64,000 nucleotides of DNA, taken from JAGTVG01 sp942491935. Its GTDB lineage: Bacteria; Bacteroidota; Bacteroidia; Cytophagales; Cyclobacteriaceae. Below, in pieces: positions 53,829 to 63,270 of this stretch; positions within the stretch are counted from its first letter, which is position 1, and each line of letters begins with the position of its first letter. The stretch is taken from NCBI GenBank assembly GCA_942491935.1, contig CALOCZ010000020.1:5823-69822 (forward strand), written 5' to 3'. The notes under the pieces were generated by a model, which was not told the origin of the DNA, made no database searches, and worked only from the letters and a program-made list of their open reading frames with translations. The translations under genes and the position numbers were made by a program.

Positions 53829-54794
53829 GATACTTTTTTCTAAGCATTGACTTTGGCAAGCTGTAACGGTATAAGTAACCGGCAGGATCCACAAGATCAT
53901 CCAATACCCTTTCTATTTCATTCGGATCTTTAGCTTCGATGATGCTGGCAATGGCAGACATCATTTTTGTTCCAGGATCTACGGCATCAGATGTTGGTCC
54001 ATAACAACCTCGGCAAGGGGCATTTCCCTTGATGCATCGATAATTGCATCCTGTCCGTGTTGTAGGCCCCATGCATAAGCAAGCCCTGCTCCATAAAACA
54101 GGTTACACCATCATCTTCCACTTCCCAGGGCGCATAGAATTTTTTAATGGTTTTTTCCGCTTTTGGTTCGAATGCATTCGTCACATTGTGCTTTTTCACC
54201 AGCACCAATTACAGAACCTTTAGGAGGGAGTACTGCCCCGCTGACAATTGCTGTAAAAACTTCAACAAGCCTGTCAGTCTGTGGAGGACATCCCGGGATA
54301 AAGTAATCAACATCAACAACATCAGCGAGGGTCATTACATCCTCGTAGTATGCGGGCAATTCCAATTTGCCTTCTTCAACCTGAAACTCAACTTCAGGGT
54401 ATTTGTGTTCAATATTGACAGTGGATTCACTGTCTATGTATACCCGGTCAAGCAATTCCTTTCTGGTTGAAAAATTGGCGAGGCCGGGAATGCCTCCCAG
54501 GTGGGCGCAGCTCCCATAAGCAACCAAGATTTTGCTCTTTTTTCGCAAAACTTTTGCCATATGCTCATTTTCGCTATTTCTGATGGCACCATTAAATAAT
54601 GTGAGGTCAACAGATGCATCCGGCATCTTTTCCACATCCTCATATTTTATATCCAATGCTATGGGCCAGAACACCAGATCTGCTGCCTCTACACTATCAA
54701 ATAGTTTTTCATGCACATCAAGTACAGAAACACAGCATCCTCCGCAGGCCGATGCCCAATAAACAGCCAATTTGATTTTCTCTTTTCCCATCAT
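53809..54794 (-). CDS. mvhG: [NiFe] hydrogenase small subunit, group 3c-like, two frameshifts
   Basis: Iron-sulfur subunit passing electrons from the Ni-Fe site to MvhD. 'VYWASACGGCCVSVLDVHEK' (residues about 10-29) has the proximal-cluster Cys pair, 'LVAYGSCAHLGGIPGLANF' the next, and 'DYFIPGCPPQTDRLVEVF' another. After indels near 54175 (A-run) and 54078 the C-terminal clusters appear: 'CDECIRTK', 'GCNYRCIKGNAPCRGCYGP'. About 328 residues. Its stop lies 20 bases inside the large-subunit gene, indicating tight coupling. No Tat leader, so cytoplasmic. Confidence 0.92.
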
Positions 54795-54807
54795 TTAAAA
54801 GTTTAGA

Positions 54808-55233
54808 TTATGCAATAACTTCTATTGATTCCTTGATATGGGATGGCCCCAATTCTGCAATTTTTTGGGTAAAGTCATTGATCAATTCAGCATATTGCTT
54901 GCCTTCACTCGCACTGATCCATTCCAGTTTTAACCGCTCCTTTTCAATGCCCATTTGCTGAATATATTTCTGGAGAATATGGTATCTGCGAAGACATCTA
55001 TAGTTGCCTTCCTGGTAATGGCAGTCTCCCGGGTGGCAACCGCAAATGAGTACACCATCTGCGCCCTGTTTGAATGCTTTGAGCACAAAAGTGGGTTCAA
55101 CCCGACCTGAACACATAACCCGGATTGCCTGTACATTTGGCAAATATTCCATTCGTGATGTGCCCGCCAGGTCTGCACCGGTATAGGAGCACCATTTACA
55201 TAGAAATGCGATAATTTTTGGATTGAATTCCAT
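54808..55233 (-). CDS. mvhD: MvhD-type hydrogenase delta subunit, first operon gene
   Basis: [2Fe-2S] protein that connects an Mvh hydrogenase to HdrA. 141 residues, the usual size. The Cys pattern is 'FLCKWCSYTGADLAGTSRM', 'IRVMCSGRVEP' and 'GVLICGCHPGDCHYQEGNYR'. Its ATG is preceded by GGAAGGAG, an excellent ribosome site. The gene heads the operon, with a 598-base gap to the divergent rex2. Its presence distinguishes this locus from ordinary HoxYH hydrogenases and implies physical docking on an HdrA-like subunit. Confidence 0.93.
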   Translation of the reverse strand: MEFNPKIIAFLCKWCSYTGADLAGTSRMEYLPNVQAIRVMCSGRVEPTFVLKAFKQGADGVLICGCHPGDCHYQEGNYRCLRRYHILQKYIQQMGIEKERLKLEWISASEGKQYAELINDFTQKIAELGPSHIKESIEVIA

Positions 55234-55810
55234 AAAAATCTCCTTCCAGAAATATTAATATGATTTTGATTTGGTTAAATGCTTAAATTCAGATAATAAG
55301 TAAAGACGAGTGGCTTTTAATTCTAAATTTAGAATATTCTGTGTGTATATCCCGTCTCCCTTACGATACGGATAGAATATTATACATATGAAGAACAATA
55401 TTCCTCTTTTATTAACTCTACGCTTATCCCATTTATTGAGATATATTTGCTTCATTTTAAAGCATTTTTTTCACATTAAATGCATATGTAACATACTCAA
55501 TTTTTTACCTGAAAACAAGCATTTGTAATACTTTATAATAATTTTAACTATTTATTTATTGTGATTAATAAACATATAAATTATAAATACATTTCCATAT
55601 TAAAGCATTTTGCGTATTTTAAAACAATTATCAGGCCTTTGTATAAAATATTATTCGATATTTATTGTTCTTTATAGAATTATATTTTTTAATATCGGTC
55701 AAATTCAAATTATGTAATTAAGTGAAATTGATCTAATTTTAATGTGATTTAATGAACATTATCTGAAATATCTTAAATATATTCGAATATTATATAAAAT
55801 TAATTTTTTA
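55234..55810. promoter_or_regulatory. Long divergent control region between mvhD and rex2
   Basis: Very A+T-rich, with no gene. It must contain the hydrogenase promoter and the rex2 promoter. An imperfect Rex/Crp-like element TGTGATTTAATGAACA lies at 55743-55758, inside a larger AATGT...ACATT dyad. A separate GCATTT...AAATGC dyad lies at 55462-55483. The function of these dyads is inferred. Confidence 0.5.
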
Positions 55811-55826
55811 TGTGACTATATTCACA
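55811..55826. promoter_or_regulatory. Rex operator-like palindrome
   Basis: TGTGACTATATTCACA is a perfect 5+5 palindrome with a six-base spacer, matching the known Rex core TGTGA-N6-TCACA. It ends six bases before the rex2 start codon, so it suits autorepression and perhaps control of the divergent hydrogenase genes. The same core also fits Crp-family sites, so the adjacent Rex gene is the main argument. Confidence 0.7.
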
Positions 55827-55831
55827 TTATC

Positions 55832-56509
55832 ATGCAAATTAAGAAAAATATAAAACGGCTGTTGCTGTACAGGCTATGTCTTGTAAAATTCAAGGAAATG
55901 GGATTTAAAAGGGTATATTCCTATAATCTTGGTCATGAAGCAGGTGTTTCAGCGGAACAGATAAGAAAAGACTTTTCTCATTTTAAAATAACAGGAAATA
56001 AAAAGGGCGGTTATGACATAGATAGTGTATTAGATAAGTTAAACTTTATTTTCAGAAAGAACGAACTACAAAAAGTAATTATCGTTGGAATGGGGAATAT
56101 TGGAAGGGCATTATCGCATTATGAATGTGGATTTACTGAACGCCGCCAGTATATTGTTGCCGGATTCGACATAGATCCTGTTAAAATAAGGAAAACATAT
56201 AATGTCCCTGTATATCATATGCGTAGTATGGATGAGTATATCAGGACCAATAATATTCAGATAGCCATTATGGCTGTACCCTCTATTTCGGCCCAGGAAG
56301 TTTGCTCCATTCTTGTTGAATCAGGAATTAAAGGGATCATGAATTTTTCACCTGTTTTATTGCAGGTACCGGAAGATGTTATTGTAAATAATATCAATCT
56401 CTGCGATGAACTGGAAATTGTTATTTACACAGCAGTAAATTCATATACATTTAATGAAAATATGATTGATAATTTAGCTTCACATGAATCCCTGGGAGAT
56501 GGGGAATAA
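55832..56509 (+). CDS. rex: Redox-sensing repressor Rex (paralogue 2)
   Basis: NADH/NAD+-responsive repressor, 225 residues. Winged helix with 'SAEQIRKDFSHFKITGNKKG' (about residues 36-55), Rossmann loop 'IIVGMGNIGRALSHYECGF', and 'VAGFDIDPVKIRKTYNVPVY'. Relative to paralogue 1 it has an extra acidic C-terminal tail ('NMIDNLASHESLGDGE'). It is divergent from the hydrogenase operon and has an operator-like palindrome right at its start. Likely regulator of the hydrogenase locus, linking H2 metabolism to cellular redox state; this is inference from position. Confidence 0.95.
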   Translation: MQIKKNIKRLLLYRLCLVKFKEMGFKRVYSYNLGHEAGVSAEQIRKDFSHFKITGNKKGGYDIDSVLDKLNFIFRKNELQKVIIVGMGNIGRALSHYECGFTERRQYIVAGFDIDPVKIRKTYNVPVYHMRSMDEYIRTNNIQIAIMAVPSISAQEVCSILVESGIKGIMNFSPVLLQVPEDVIVNNINLCDELEIVIYTAVNSYTFNENMIDNLASHESLGDGE

Positions 56510-56622
56510 AAGTTCCAAGCGATTTTTAACAGGCTGTTTTTTTAAAATTTGAAGTTCTTTATTCTATTTTTTTTATTTATCACTAAAAATACCCCAATAT
56601 TAAACCTGTAAGTGGGGGCCAA

Positions 56623-57515
56623 CTATGTACCTGTAACGTGGGCATAGATTGGCAGATCTGCTGAGAAATTAAGGGACAGCGTTGATGTGATAAAATAGGT
56701 AGCACCTGGTGTTATGAAAAGAAAATGACCACCGGTATTAGGCAACTCTCTCTCATTAAATTCATCCACAGCCTGATGCCTGTATCTGAGGGTAAGTCCA
56801 AGATCGAAAACCTGTTTCCTTAAGTTGAACTTCTCAACTACGGCTATCTGCCCAAGGAATTCATTCCCGAATTGATATGATTGACCATTAAAATAATCAG
56901 GATTTATACCATTAAAACTATTCACAACCGATACAGAAGATCCCATTGAGGGCCGAAATTCAAATGAACGGTTATAAAATCCATACAATAAAGCATCCCA
57001 GGCCCCACTTCCAGGTTGACGATCGGCATTGAGAATAATCCCATCCTCTCTGGTAAAATCAATGCGCCCAGTTGGAATTTTCGGACCAACACCGATCATC
57101 AGATTCTGTCGGGTATCTTCCGGATTCGTGATGCAGTATTTAAGGAGAAGAACCATGTCCCCCAACCCATGCGTAGAAATAAAATCGGTCTTGCCAAATT
57201 GATTGATTGTCCTTTACTGGTTAACATAGGACATCAAAACATCTGCCACAATTCGTTCTGTAAAGCCATAGCTTACTTCAGCAAGAATCGACCTTGTAAT
57301 CCGTTCACGGTAATTGTCTCTTAACTCATTCGAGCCCTCTTTTAAAGTTCTAAGCACATTTTGATCAAAGTATAAATTAAATTGCCAGGTGCCTTTATCC
57401 CCGGGGGTAATCCCAGGTTAGTAGACAATGGCACACCCCCGGGACAGCATGTCTGAGCTATTACTTCTATCAGAGGAAAAAGTAAAAGGAACAATATCGG
57501 CATAATCCTTAACAT
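56623..57515 (-). CDS. Outer-membrane protein (transporter-like), frameshift and internal TAA
   Basis: Sec leader 'MLRIMPILFLLLFPLIEVIA' ends before 'QTCCPGGVPLSTNLG'. A missing base near 57412 shifts the frame into 'GDKGTWQFNLYFDQNVLRTL'. At 57214-57216 a TAA interrupts 'MSYVNQ' and 'RTINQFGKTDF' in the same frame; GAA (Glu) would fit. The rest has barrel-like strands: 'IGVGPKIPTGRIDFTREDG', 'FDLGLTLRYRHQAVDEFNER', and an aromatic end. About 297 codons. Related to the PF13557-type proteins at 19809, by general pattern only. Confidence 0.7.
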
Positions 57516-57643
57516 AGATATCAAAAGACGATAGGGGTATTTGGCCCTTACAGTTATTAGTGACAGATCCATTAAATGTAAGGCATGCGACATTTAGAAA
57601 ATGCACCGGACTGGCATGATATGTCTATTGATTTGAAAGACAG

Positions 57644-58681
57644 CTACCATTTCCATCCAAATCCCGTCTGGAGTACATAGTCCAGATCCGTTGCACTTTC
57701 AGGTGGTTGATTGTCATAGTTCATGGAATAGCTGAACTTAATATAAAAATCATCATCAAACCACATTTCATACCTCGTTTCTATTTTGAAATCTACACGC
57801 CAACGACCGCTTTCCGTTAAACTGGGATAGGCAGTGAGGTTCGTCAGGAGATCAAGGTCGCCTACATTGAACATATTATATTCAGTACTCAAAAATGCCT
57901 CCATACTTTGCCTGTTTGGTATGGGTTCAGCGCCGACAGAATCTGCGAAATAATGTTCATTATTGTAGTTGCCCCCTGCTGCAAAGCCCAAGTAAGATTT
58001 ATTGGTATGGACCAGAAATTTACCCATACCAATCTTTGCGGTTGTCCTTCGGTCAAGATTCAGCTCAGTACTCATCAGTAAATCAACTGAAGCCAAAGTA
58101 TACCAGTCTTTGGGGAGAAAATAACGATGACTGATCCCTGTTTCAGTTCGATCAATGTTTTCCGTCTCATCCTGCCTTGAAAATAGTATATTATAGTATG
58201 CGTCAAGCCCCCACCTTCTGGCACTATATCCAAGCCTTGTATTTGTTGTAAATTTTTTAAAGTTATTTGACCGGGTCATTTCAAAACCCAGATCAATGGA
58301 AAATGACAATTGGCTCCAGAACCCCTTGTCCAGGTCATCGAGAAATACAATATCCGAATGATTTACACCTACAGAATCACCCTCATCAGTGATTATGCTT
58401 ATTCTACCCGGCGCATTTGAGAAGATGGTCCCATTATATCGATTTCCATTGGATAAAGTGATTAAAAAATACGTATTGGTATATATTTCCTGAATACGAT
58501 TCCATTTTATAGCAAAATCCTTGTCGCTGTATGGCGTTTCAACAGTCACAACATTTCTGTCCATTTTCTTTACTTTTCCCACCAGATACTCGCCATTTCT
58601 AAAGACCAGGGAATCTTGTTGGGCATTTCCAAATTCGAAAATGATTAACAGGACGGTCAGGGTTAAGAATACTTTCTTCAT
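57644..58681 (-). CDS. DUF481 family outer-membrane protein
   Basis: 345 residues, intact. Leader 'MKKVFLTLTVLLIIFEFGNA', then an N-terminal SH3-like part ('DSLVFRNGEYLVGKVKKMDR' and 'LITLSNGNRYNGTIFSNAPG') before a barrel with repeated strands ('GYSARRWGLDAYYNILFSRQ', 'WRVDFKIETRYEMWFDDDFY') and a terminal 'LDYVLQTGFGWKW'. This matches salt-induced/DUF481 proteins. Same strand as the preceding OMP gene but 128 bases apart. Function unknown. Confidence 0.85.
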   Translation of the reverse strand: MKKVFLTLTVLLIIFEFGNAQQDSLVFRNGEYLVGKVKKMDRNVVTVETPYSDKDFAIKWNRIQEIYTNTYFLITLSNGNRYNGTIFSNAPGRISIITDEGDSVGVNHSDIVFLDDLDKGFWSQLSFSIDLGFEMTRSNNFKKFTTNTRLGYSARRWGLDAYYNILFSRQDETENIDRTETGISHRYFLPKDWYTLASVDLLMSTELNLDRRTTAKIGMGKFLVHTNKSYLGFAAGGNYNNEHYFADSVGAEPIPNRQSMEAFLSTEYNMFNVGDLDLLTNLTAYPSLTESGRWRVDFKIETRYEMWFDDDFYIKFSYSMNYDNQPPESATDLDYVLQTGFGWKW

Positions 58682-58908
58682 TATTCGTGGTGTTTATTCA
58701 AATATAATATAGGATTACAATTACGGTATGTTTTTCTCAAAATATATCCGGATTAACAATCTGAATAGTTAAACCAGATCTACTAGATTCTGTTAGTCAA
58801 AAATTGACCTAAAAAGGTAATTATTCTTAATAAGATTTCAAAATTATTCGTTTTTGACTTGATGGCTATTCACTTATGGATTATATTCACTATCCAAAAT
58901 TCAGGCAT

Positions 58909-58944
58909 ATTTTTTAACTGATTTTTTAACTGATTTTTTAACTG
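58909..58944. repeat. Three tandem copies of a 12-base unit
   Basis: ATTTTTTAACTG occurs three times in a row directly upstream of the symporter operon, ending 32 bases before the first start codon. It contains no obvious operator symmetry. It may be a simple slippage repeat in the promoter or leader. Confidence 0.8.
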
Positions 58945-58976
58945 CCGTTATTAAGTACTTTTTTTAATTTTTTACT

Positions 58977-59729
58977 ATGGATAATTCAAAAGACGAGTAT
59001 CACATTAGCTTTTTTAAGCCCACAACACCACAGGCCGTAGCCAACAGGAATATGGTGGTCTGGTTTGTATTGATCTGGTTTACAGCAATTTTCGGATTTC
59101 AAATTCTGTTAAAAATTCTGGAGAAACCGACTCCGGAGGCCTCCTTCATTACCTTTGAAAAGGTCTGGGAGGGTGTCAATTCAGGCAATGCCGGTGAATC
59201 CGAACTACAGGAATTTGGCCAATCTACTTTATCTGTATTGGGCAAAGTAATGATCGCTCCGGCTGAAAGAGCGACACTGGATAATGCTCTCAGCTGGACA
59301 ATTACTCAGTTAACAGCAGATTCCCTGCGTACCGGATTGGTTGAAAAAATCCGGGATTTCGAATCCCTGAAAGCTTCTATTTCCGACATATCCGATCCAG
59401 AATATATCGCTGCTAAGGTGAATTTATCATCTGAATTAAGCCCGAAACTCGGGCTTTCTCAAAGAGATGTCCGCTCCAAAATATTACCACTTGAACTATC
59501 TGCGGAACTGGGAGAAAGTTTAACTGAAGAGACAAAAAATACCCTGCCAGGGATCATGAAAAAGTATCTTGTTCACAATCAGTCTGTGTTAACTGATTTC
59601 AAGTTCCTAGGCTTTCCTTTTCACTATTTTTATACTGCAATTTTTTTACTGGTTCTTTTTGTTGGCCTATGCTGGTTGTATTGTGTTAGAATAGATAACC
59701 TGAACAAAAGGCTCAACATTATAGATTAA
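58977..59729 (+). CDS. Symporter small-subunit-like protein with an unusual middle insertion
   Basis: Resembles the DUF4212 partner of sodium:solute symporters at its ends: first helix 'MVVWFVLIWFTAIFGFQILL' (about residues 27-46) and second helix 'FLGFPFHYFYTAIFLLVLFV', with 'CVRIDNLNKRLNI' at the C-terminus. Normal members are about 80-100 residues with the helices close together; here about 150 soluble residues rich in Ser, Glu and Leu separate them. It stands 30 bases before the symporter gene. Role as accessory subunit is inferred from the ends and the position. Confidence 0.65.
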   Translation: MDNSKDEYHISFFKPTTPQAVANRNMVVWFVLIWFTAIFGFQILLKILEKPTPEASFITFEKVWEGVNSGNAGESELQEFGQSTLSVLGKVMIAPAERATLDNALSWTITQLTADSLRTGLVEKIRDFESLKASISDISDPEYIAAKVNLSSELSPKLGLSQRDVRSKILPLELSAELGESLTEETKNTLPGIMKKYLVHNQSVLTDFKFLGFPFHYFYTAIFLLVLFVGLCWLYCVRIDNLNKRLNIID

Positions 59730-59759
59730 CCATTTTTTAAAATAGAAATTAAGATCATC

Positions 59760-61430
59760 ATGAAAAAAATATATTTTTCTCTATTACTTCTGACCATGCC
59801 GTTTATGAGCTTTGCTGCCACGGGAGCTACCCAACTGGAAGGTAGTTTTAAGGTAGGGCCGGCGATTATTCTGATCACCATTTTAGTCCTTTTTGTTCTG
59901 GTAGGTATTCTTTTCAGGGCCAAGGATACTACCGATTTTTATGCTGCCGGAAGAGGTATTTCCAAAGTAGGATCCGGTATGGCGATCGCTTCAAACTGGA
60001 TGAGTGCTGCCTCTTTCCTCGGGATGGCGGCTCTTATGTATGGATCAGGCTATCATGGCCTGGCCTATGTAGTAGGCTGGACTGGGGGATATGTTCTGTT
60101 GCTTATACTGATGGCAGGACAGATCCGAAAATATGGCAAATATACTGCTGCTGATTTCATTGGTGACAGGTATTATTCACAGTCATTGAGGGCTGTGGGG
60201 GCCATTATCGCCATCCTGATTTCCATATCGTACAGCGTTGGGCAATTCGGAGGGATCGGTCTTATGTTTAAATGGGTCATGGGTATTGACTATACCTGGG
60301 CTGTGATCATTGGTGGGGCAGTTGTATTAGCATATACGCTTATATCAGGTATGCTGGGGGTGACCAAAAACATGCAGATCCAATATGTTATTATTATCGT
60401 TTCCTTTTTAATCCCATTGTTCATATTAACGTTTAAATTTGATTATTTCTGGTTATTGCCTCAGGTGGGCTATGGTAGTGTGGTATCTGATGCAGTAGCC
60501 GGCATACCACTGGCAGAATCTCAACAACTGGTTAATTCATTTGGTCATGACTTTGCTATTGTACCTGCACCAGAATACGCCATGCCATGGGACCCTGCTA
60601 CGGGGAAAACATTCTTTCAATGGATTGCCATTGCATTTTCTTTGATGATTGGAACTGCCGGTCTACCGCATGTTATTCAAAGATTTTACGTAGTGCCAAA
60701 AGCAAGAGATGCAAGATGGTCCGTAGTCTGGGGATTGTTCTTCATTTGTATTCTATACTGGAGTGCTCCGGCTTATGCGGCTTTTGGAAAGATTCTTTCT
60801 GCACATCCTGAAGTTGGTACACTGGCAAAAGATGCCATTGTGGTCTACACAGCTCAGCTTGGGGATGTACACCCACTCATTGTTGGTTTCCTGGCAGCGG
60901 GTGGTGTATCTGCGGCATTTTCAACGGTGTCTGGTTTGCTTGTAGCAGGATCATCGGCTTTTGCTCACGATCTGTATGTTAAAGTGATCAATCCTAATGC
61001 GAAACCTAAGAATCAACTGCTTGCGGCGAGATTAGGGACCATTCTGATGGCCATGATCGTAACGGTCATTGCACTGGCAAAACTGGCATTAATAGGTCAA
61101 TTGGTGGCTGTGGCCTTTTCATTAGCAGGTTGTACTATCTTCCCATTATTCCTGCTTGGAATATGGTGGAGTGATTCTAACAAGCAGGGTGCTATTGCTG
61201 GCTTGGTTGTAGGTGGAATAATTTCAGCGATTTCACTAACCTACTTTATTGCAGGAAAGTACGGTGTGACATTGCCCATGCACGATTTTGTGGATTACTG
61301 GTTGGGTGCCTGGTATTTCGCCATCATTGGTGCTCCATTGGCAATTATTGCCCATATCGTGGTTTCTAAAATGACGAAAGAGACACCTCTTGAAATCAGA
61401 AAATTCTTGATTGAGAAAGTTCATTCGTAA
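59760..61430 (+). CDS. Sodium:solute symporter, acetate-permease-like
   Basis: Twelve- to thirteen-helix SSS-family transporter, probably taking up acetate or another small carboxylate with Na+. The leader-like start 'MKKIYFSLLLLTMPFMSFAA' precedes 'DFYAAGRGISKVGSGMAIAS' and 'NWMSAASFLGMAALMYGSGY', the family signature. 'IGTAGLPHVIQRFYVVPKAR' is typical of the ActP/VC_2705 group. 556 residues, intact. Paired with the small-subunit-like gene upstream; its stop overlaps the TPR gene start by one base. Confidence 0.92.
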   Translation: MKKIYFSLLLLTMPFMSFAATGATQLEGSFKVGPAIILITILVLFVLVGILFRAKDTTDFYAAGRGISKVGSGMAIASNWMSAASFLGMAALMYGSGYHGLAYVVGWTGGYVLLLILMAGQIRKYGKYTAADFIGDRYYSQSLRAVGAIIAILISISYSVGQFGGIGLMFKWVMGIDYTWAVIIGGAVVLAYTLISGMLGVTKNMQIQYVIIIVSFLIPLFILTFKFDYFWLLPQVGYGSVVSDAVAGIPLAESQQLVNSFGHDFAIVPAPEYAMPWDPATGKTFFQWIAIAFSLMIGTAGLPHVIQRFYVVPKARDARWSVVWGLFFICILYWSAPAYAAFGKILSAHPEVGTLAKDAIVVYTAQLGDVHPLIVGFLAAGGVSAAFSTVSGLLVAGSSAFAHDLYVKVINPNAKPKNQLLAARLGTILMAMIVTVIALAKLALIGQLVAVAFSLAGCTIFPLFLLGIWWSDSNKQGAIAGLVVGGIISAISLTYFIAGKYGVTLPMHDFVDYWLGAWYFAIIGAPLAIIAHIVVSKMTKETPLEIRKFLIEKVHS

Positions 61431-62188
61431 TGAATGTTTTAGCAAATAGAAAGACAAGAGCACTCATTTTTATCATGTGTGCTCTTGTTTTATGTGGTTT
61501 TGTTTTCTCACACTTTTATTATAAAAGTGTCAATGCTTCCGTTGATCCCAGAATTGTTCCAGCCCGGAAGCTATATGAAAACTATAATCAATTTGCACAG
61601 GAAAATAAACTTGACTCCATCTTCTGGTTGATGGATACCATTGAATCCATTTATACCAGGGTGGAACACTACAGGAATTCTTTTGAGGTTGGTGTGCTGT
61701 ACAATAATCGTGCTGCAGCCTGCCTTTCGTTATCTATGAATGAGGAGGATGTAACTTTGAAGGATTCCCTTCTGGAAGTGGCCAATGAGTCAATAAATAC
61801 TAGCATTACCATCTATGAGAACTGGCTTATGAGCTATGATGGTAAAAGTGAGCATGAACTTGAAAAGAATTTGGAGAAGGGTTTTCTTGAAGGATTGGAA
61901 GATTATGATGAGGTAGCTCAGCAAAAATACCTAAATAAAAGAATCAAGGAAATAATTGAAGCTCAAGTCGAAACTAAAAGAAGGTTATCGGTCAGCTACA
62001 CCAACCTTGGACTGGTATATCGCTATCAACTTCGATATGAAGAAGCAGCATTATCCTATCAGAAGGCCATAGAAAACTGGGATAGAAACCTGACTGCCGA
62101 AAACAATCTTAATAAAATTATGGGAAGGCCGGAGAAGAAGAGAAATCTAATTCAAACGCTGTTTCCTCCAGAAAGAGTACAAAACTGA
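61430..62188 (+). CDS. Membrane-anchored TPR protein
   Basis: 252 residues: N-terminal anchor 'ALIFIMCALVLCGFVFSHFY' then helices with 'FEVGVLYNNRAAACLSLSMN' and 'VSYTNLGLVYRYQLRYEEAA' followed by 'LSYQKAIENWDRNL', the last a clear tetratricopeptide pair. It overlaps the symporter stop and precedes the porin by 24 bases, so it belongs to the same transcript. Role may be assembly or scaffolding of the transport system; no direct evidence. Confidence 0.75.
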   Translation: MNVLANRKTRALIFIMCALVLCGFVFSHFYYKSVNASVDPRIVPARKLYENYNQFAQENKLDSIFWLMDTIESIYTRVEHYRNSFEVGVLYNNRAAACLSLSMNEEDVTLKDSLLEVANESINTSITIYENWLMSYDGKSEHELEKNLEKGFLEGLEDYDEVAQQKYLNKRIKEIIEAQVETKRRLSVSYTNLGLVYRYQLRYEEAALSYQKAIENWDRNLTAENNLNKIMGRPEKKRNLIQTLFPPERVQN

Positions 62189-62212
62189 AAGCAATTTTTT
62201 AAAGTAAATATT

Positions 62213-63270
62213 ATGAGAAAATTTATACTAATAATAGTCGCCACGGTATTTCTGATCCATGGCAATGCAATGAGTCAGGAAAAATCGAAATTAAAGAAAG
62301 AGCCTAAGCAATACAAGCCGCTAAAACTAAATATGAGCGAAGATGGTTCCTACTACCTGAGAGTGCTGCTCTGGGCACAAATATGGACAACTTTGGTTGA
62401 CAATAATCCCGGCACGATTGGTTACGATTTAAAACCGGACAATTCATCGACCAACATCGGTATCCGCAGAGCACGTATGTTGTTTTGGGCTCAAATGGGA
62501 CCTCGCTGGATGATTTTGACGCACTTCGGTATAAACAATCAGACCTTTACCAATGGTGGGTATTTAGGAACTGATGGCAAGAAACCACAACTTTATATAC
62601 ATGATGTTTGGACGGAATATACTATCTTCCCAAAAAAGCTTTACGTCGGAGCAGGCCTTCATTATTGGAATGGTGTATCCAGGATGGCCAATGCCTCCAC
62701 ACTCAACTTTATGACCCTGGATGCCCCTATTTTTAACTGGTACACTATTGAAACCAATGACCAGTTTGGCCGACAACTTGGATTTTACATCAAAGGACAG
62801 CTTAACAGGCTGGATTATCGATTTGCTTTTAATCAACCTTTCCGGAATGGCAGTGATCCATATGTGCGGACTGAGAGAACTACCACAGGCTTCAATTCCG
62901 AACTGGCTGCCAAAAATGCATGGACAACGACATGGTCACAGGCCGGCTATTTGAAATATATGTTTAAAGACATTGAAGCAGGTAAGCTACCCTATGAAAT
63001 AGGACTATGTATGGATGGTCAGGAATTATTTAATATCGGTGCTGGTTTTTACAATCATCCCAAATCCACTTACACGCTAGATCCTGGTACAGGAAGTGAT
63101 TCTATCAAATTTTACAATCAGACAGTTTTAGGATTGGATGTGTTCTACAACCATGCGATTGGCAATAAAGACTATTTGATCAATACCTATGTGTTATTTC
63201 AAAATATGAACTATGGTAAAAACTATCTTAGAAATATCGGCATCTTCAACACATCCAATGTGATAGGTAC
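62213..63270 (+). CDS. Porin-like outer-membrane protein, C-terminus lost at junction
   Basis: Leader 'MRKFILIIVATVFLIHGNAM' then 'YYLRVLLWAQIWTTLVDNNP', 'IRRARMLFWAQMGPRWMILT' and 'DQFGRQLGFYIKGQLNRLDY', the look of phosphate-selective (O/P-type) porins. The last recognisable residues are 'FNTSNVIGT'; the terminal strand and stop are missing and KorA sequence follows. Fourth gene of the symporter operon. Probably the outer-membrane entry for the same substrate. Confidence 0.75.

Noticed and set aside
55255..55455. 66-codon minus-strand frame upstream of mvhD
   Set aside because: Low-complexity A+T-rich sequence with no good start signal; more likely part of the control region.
56515..56560. 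Terminator after rex2 (AACA-GGC-TGTT then T-run)
   Set aside because: The stem is only four pairs; too weak to list as a feature.
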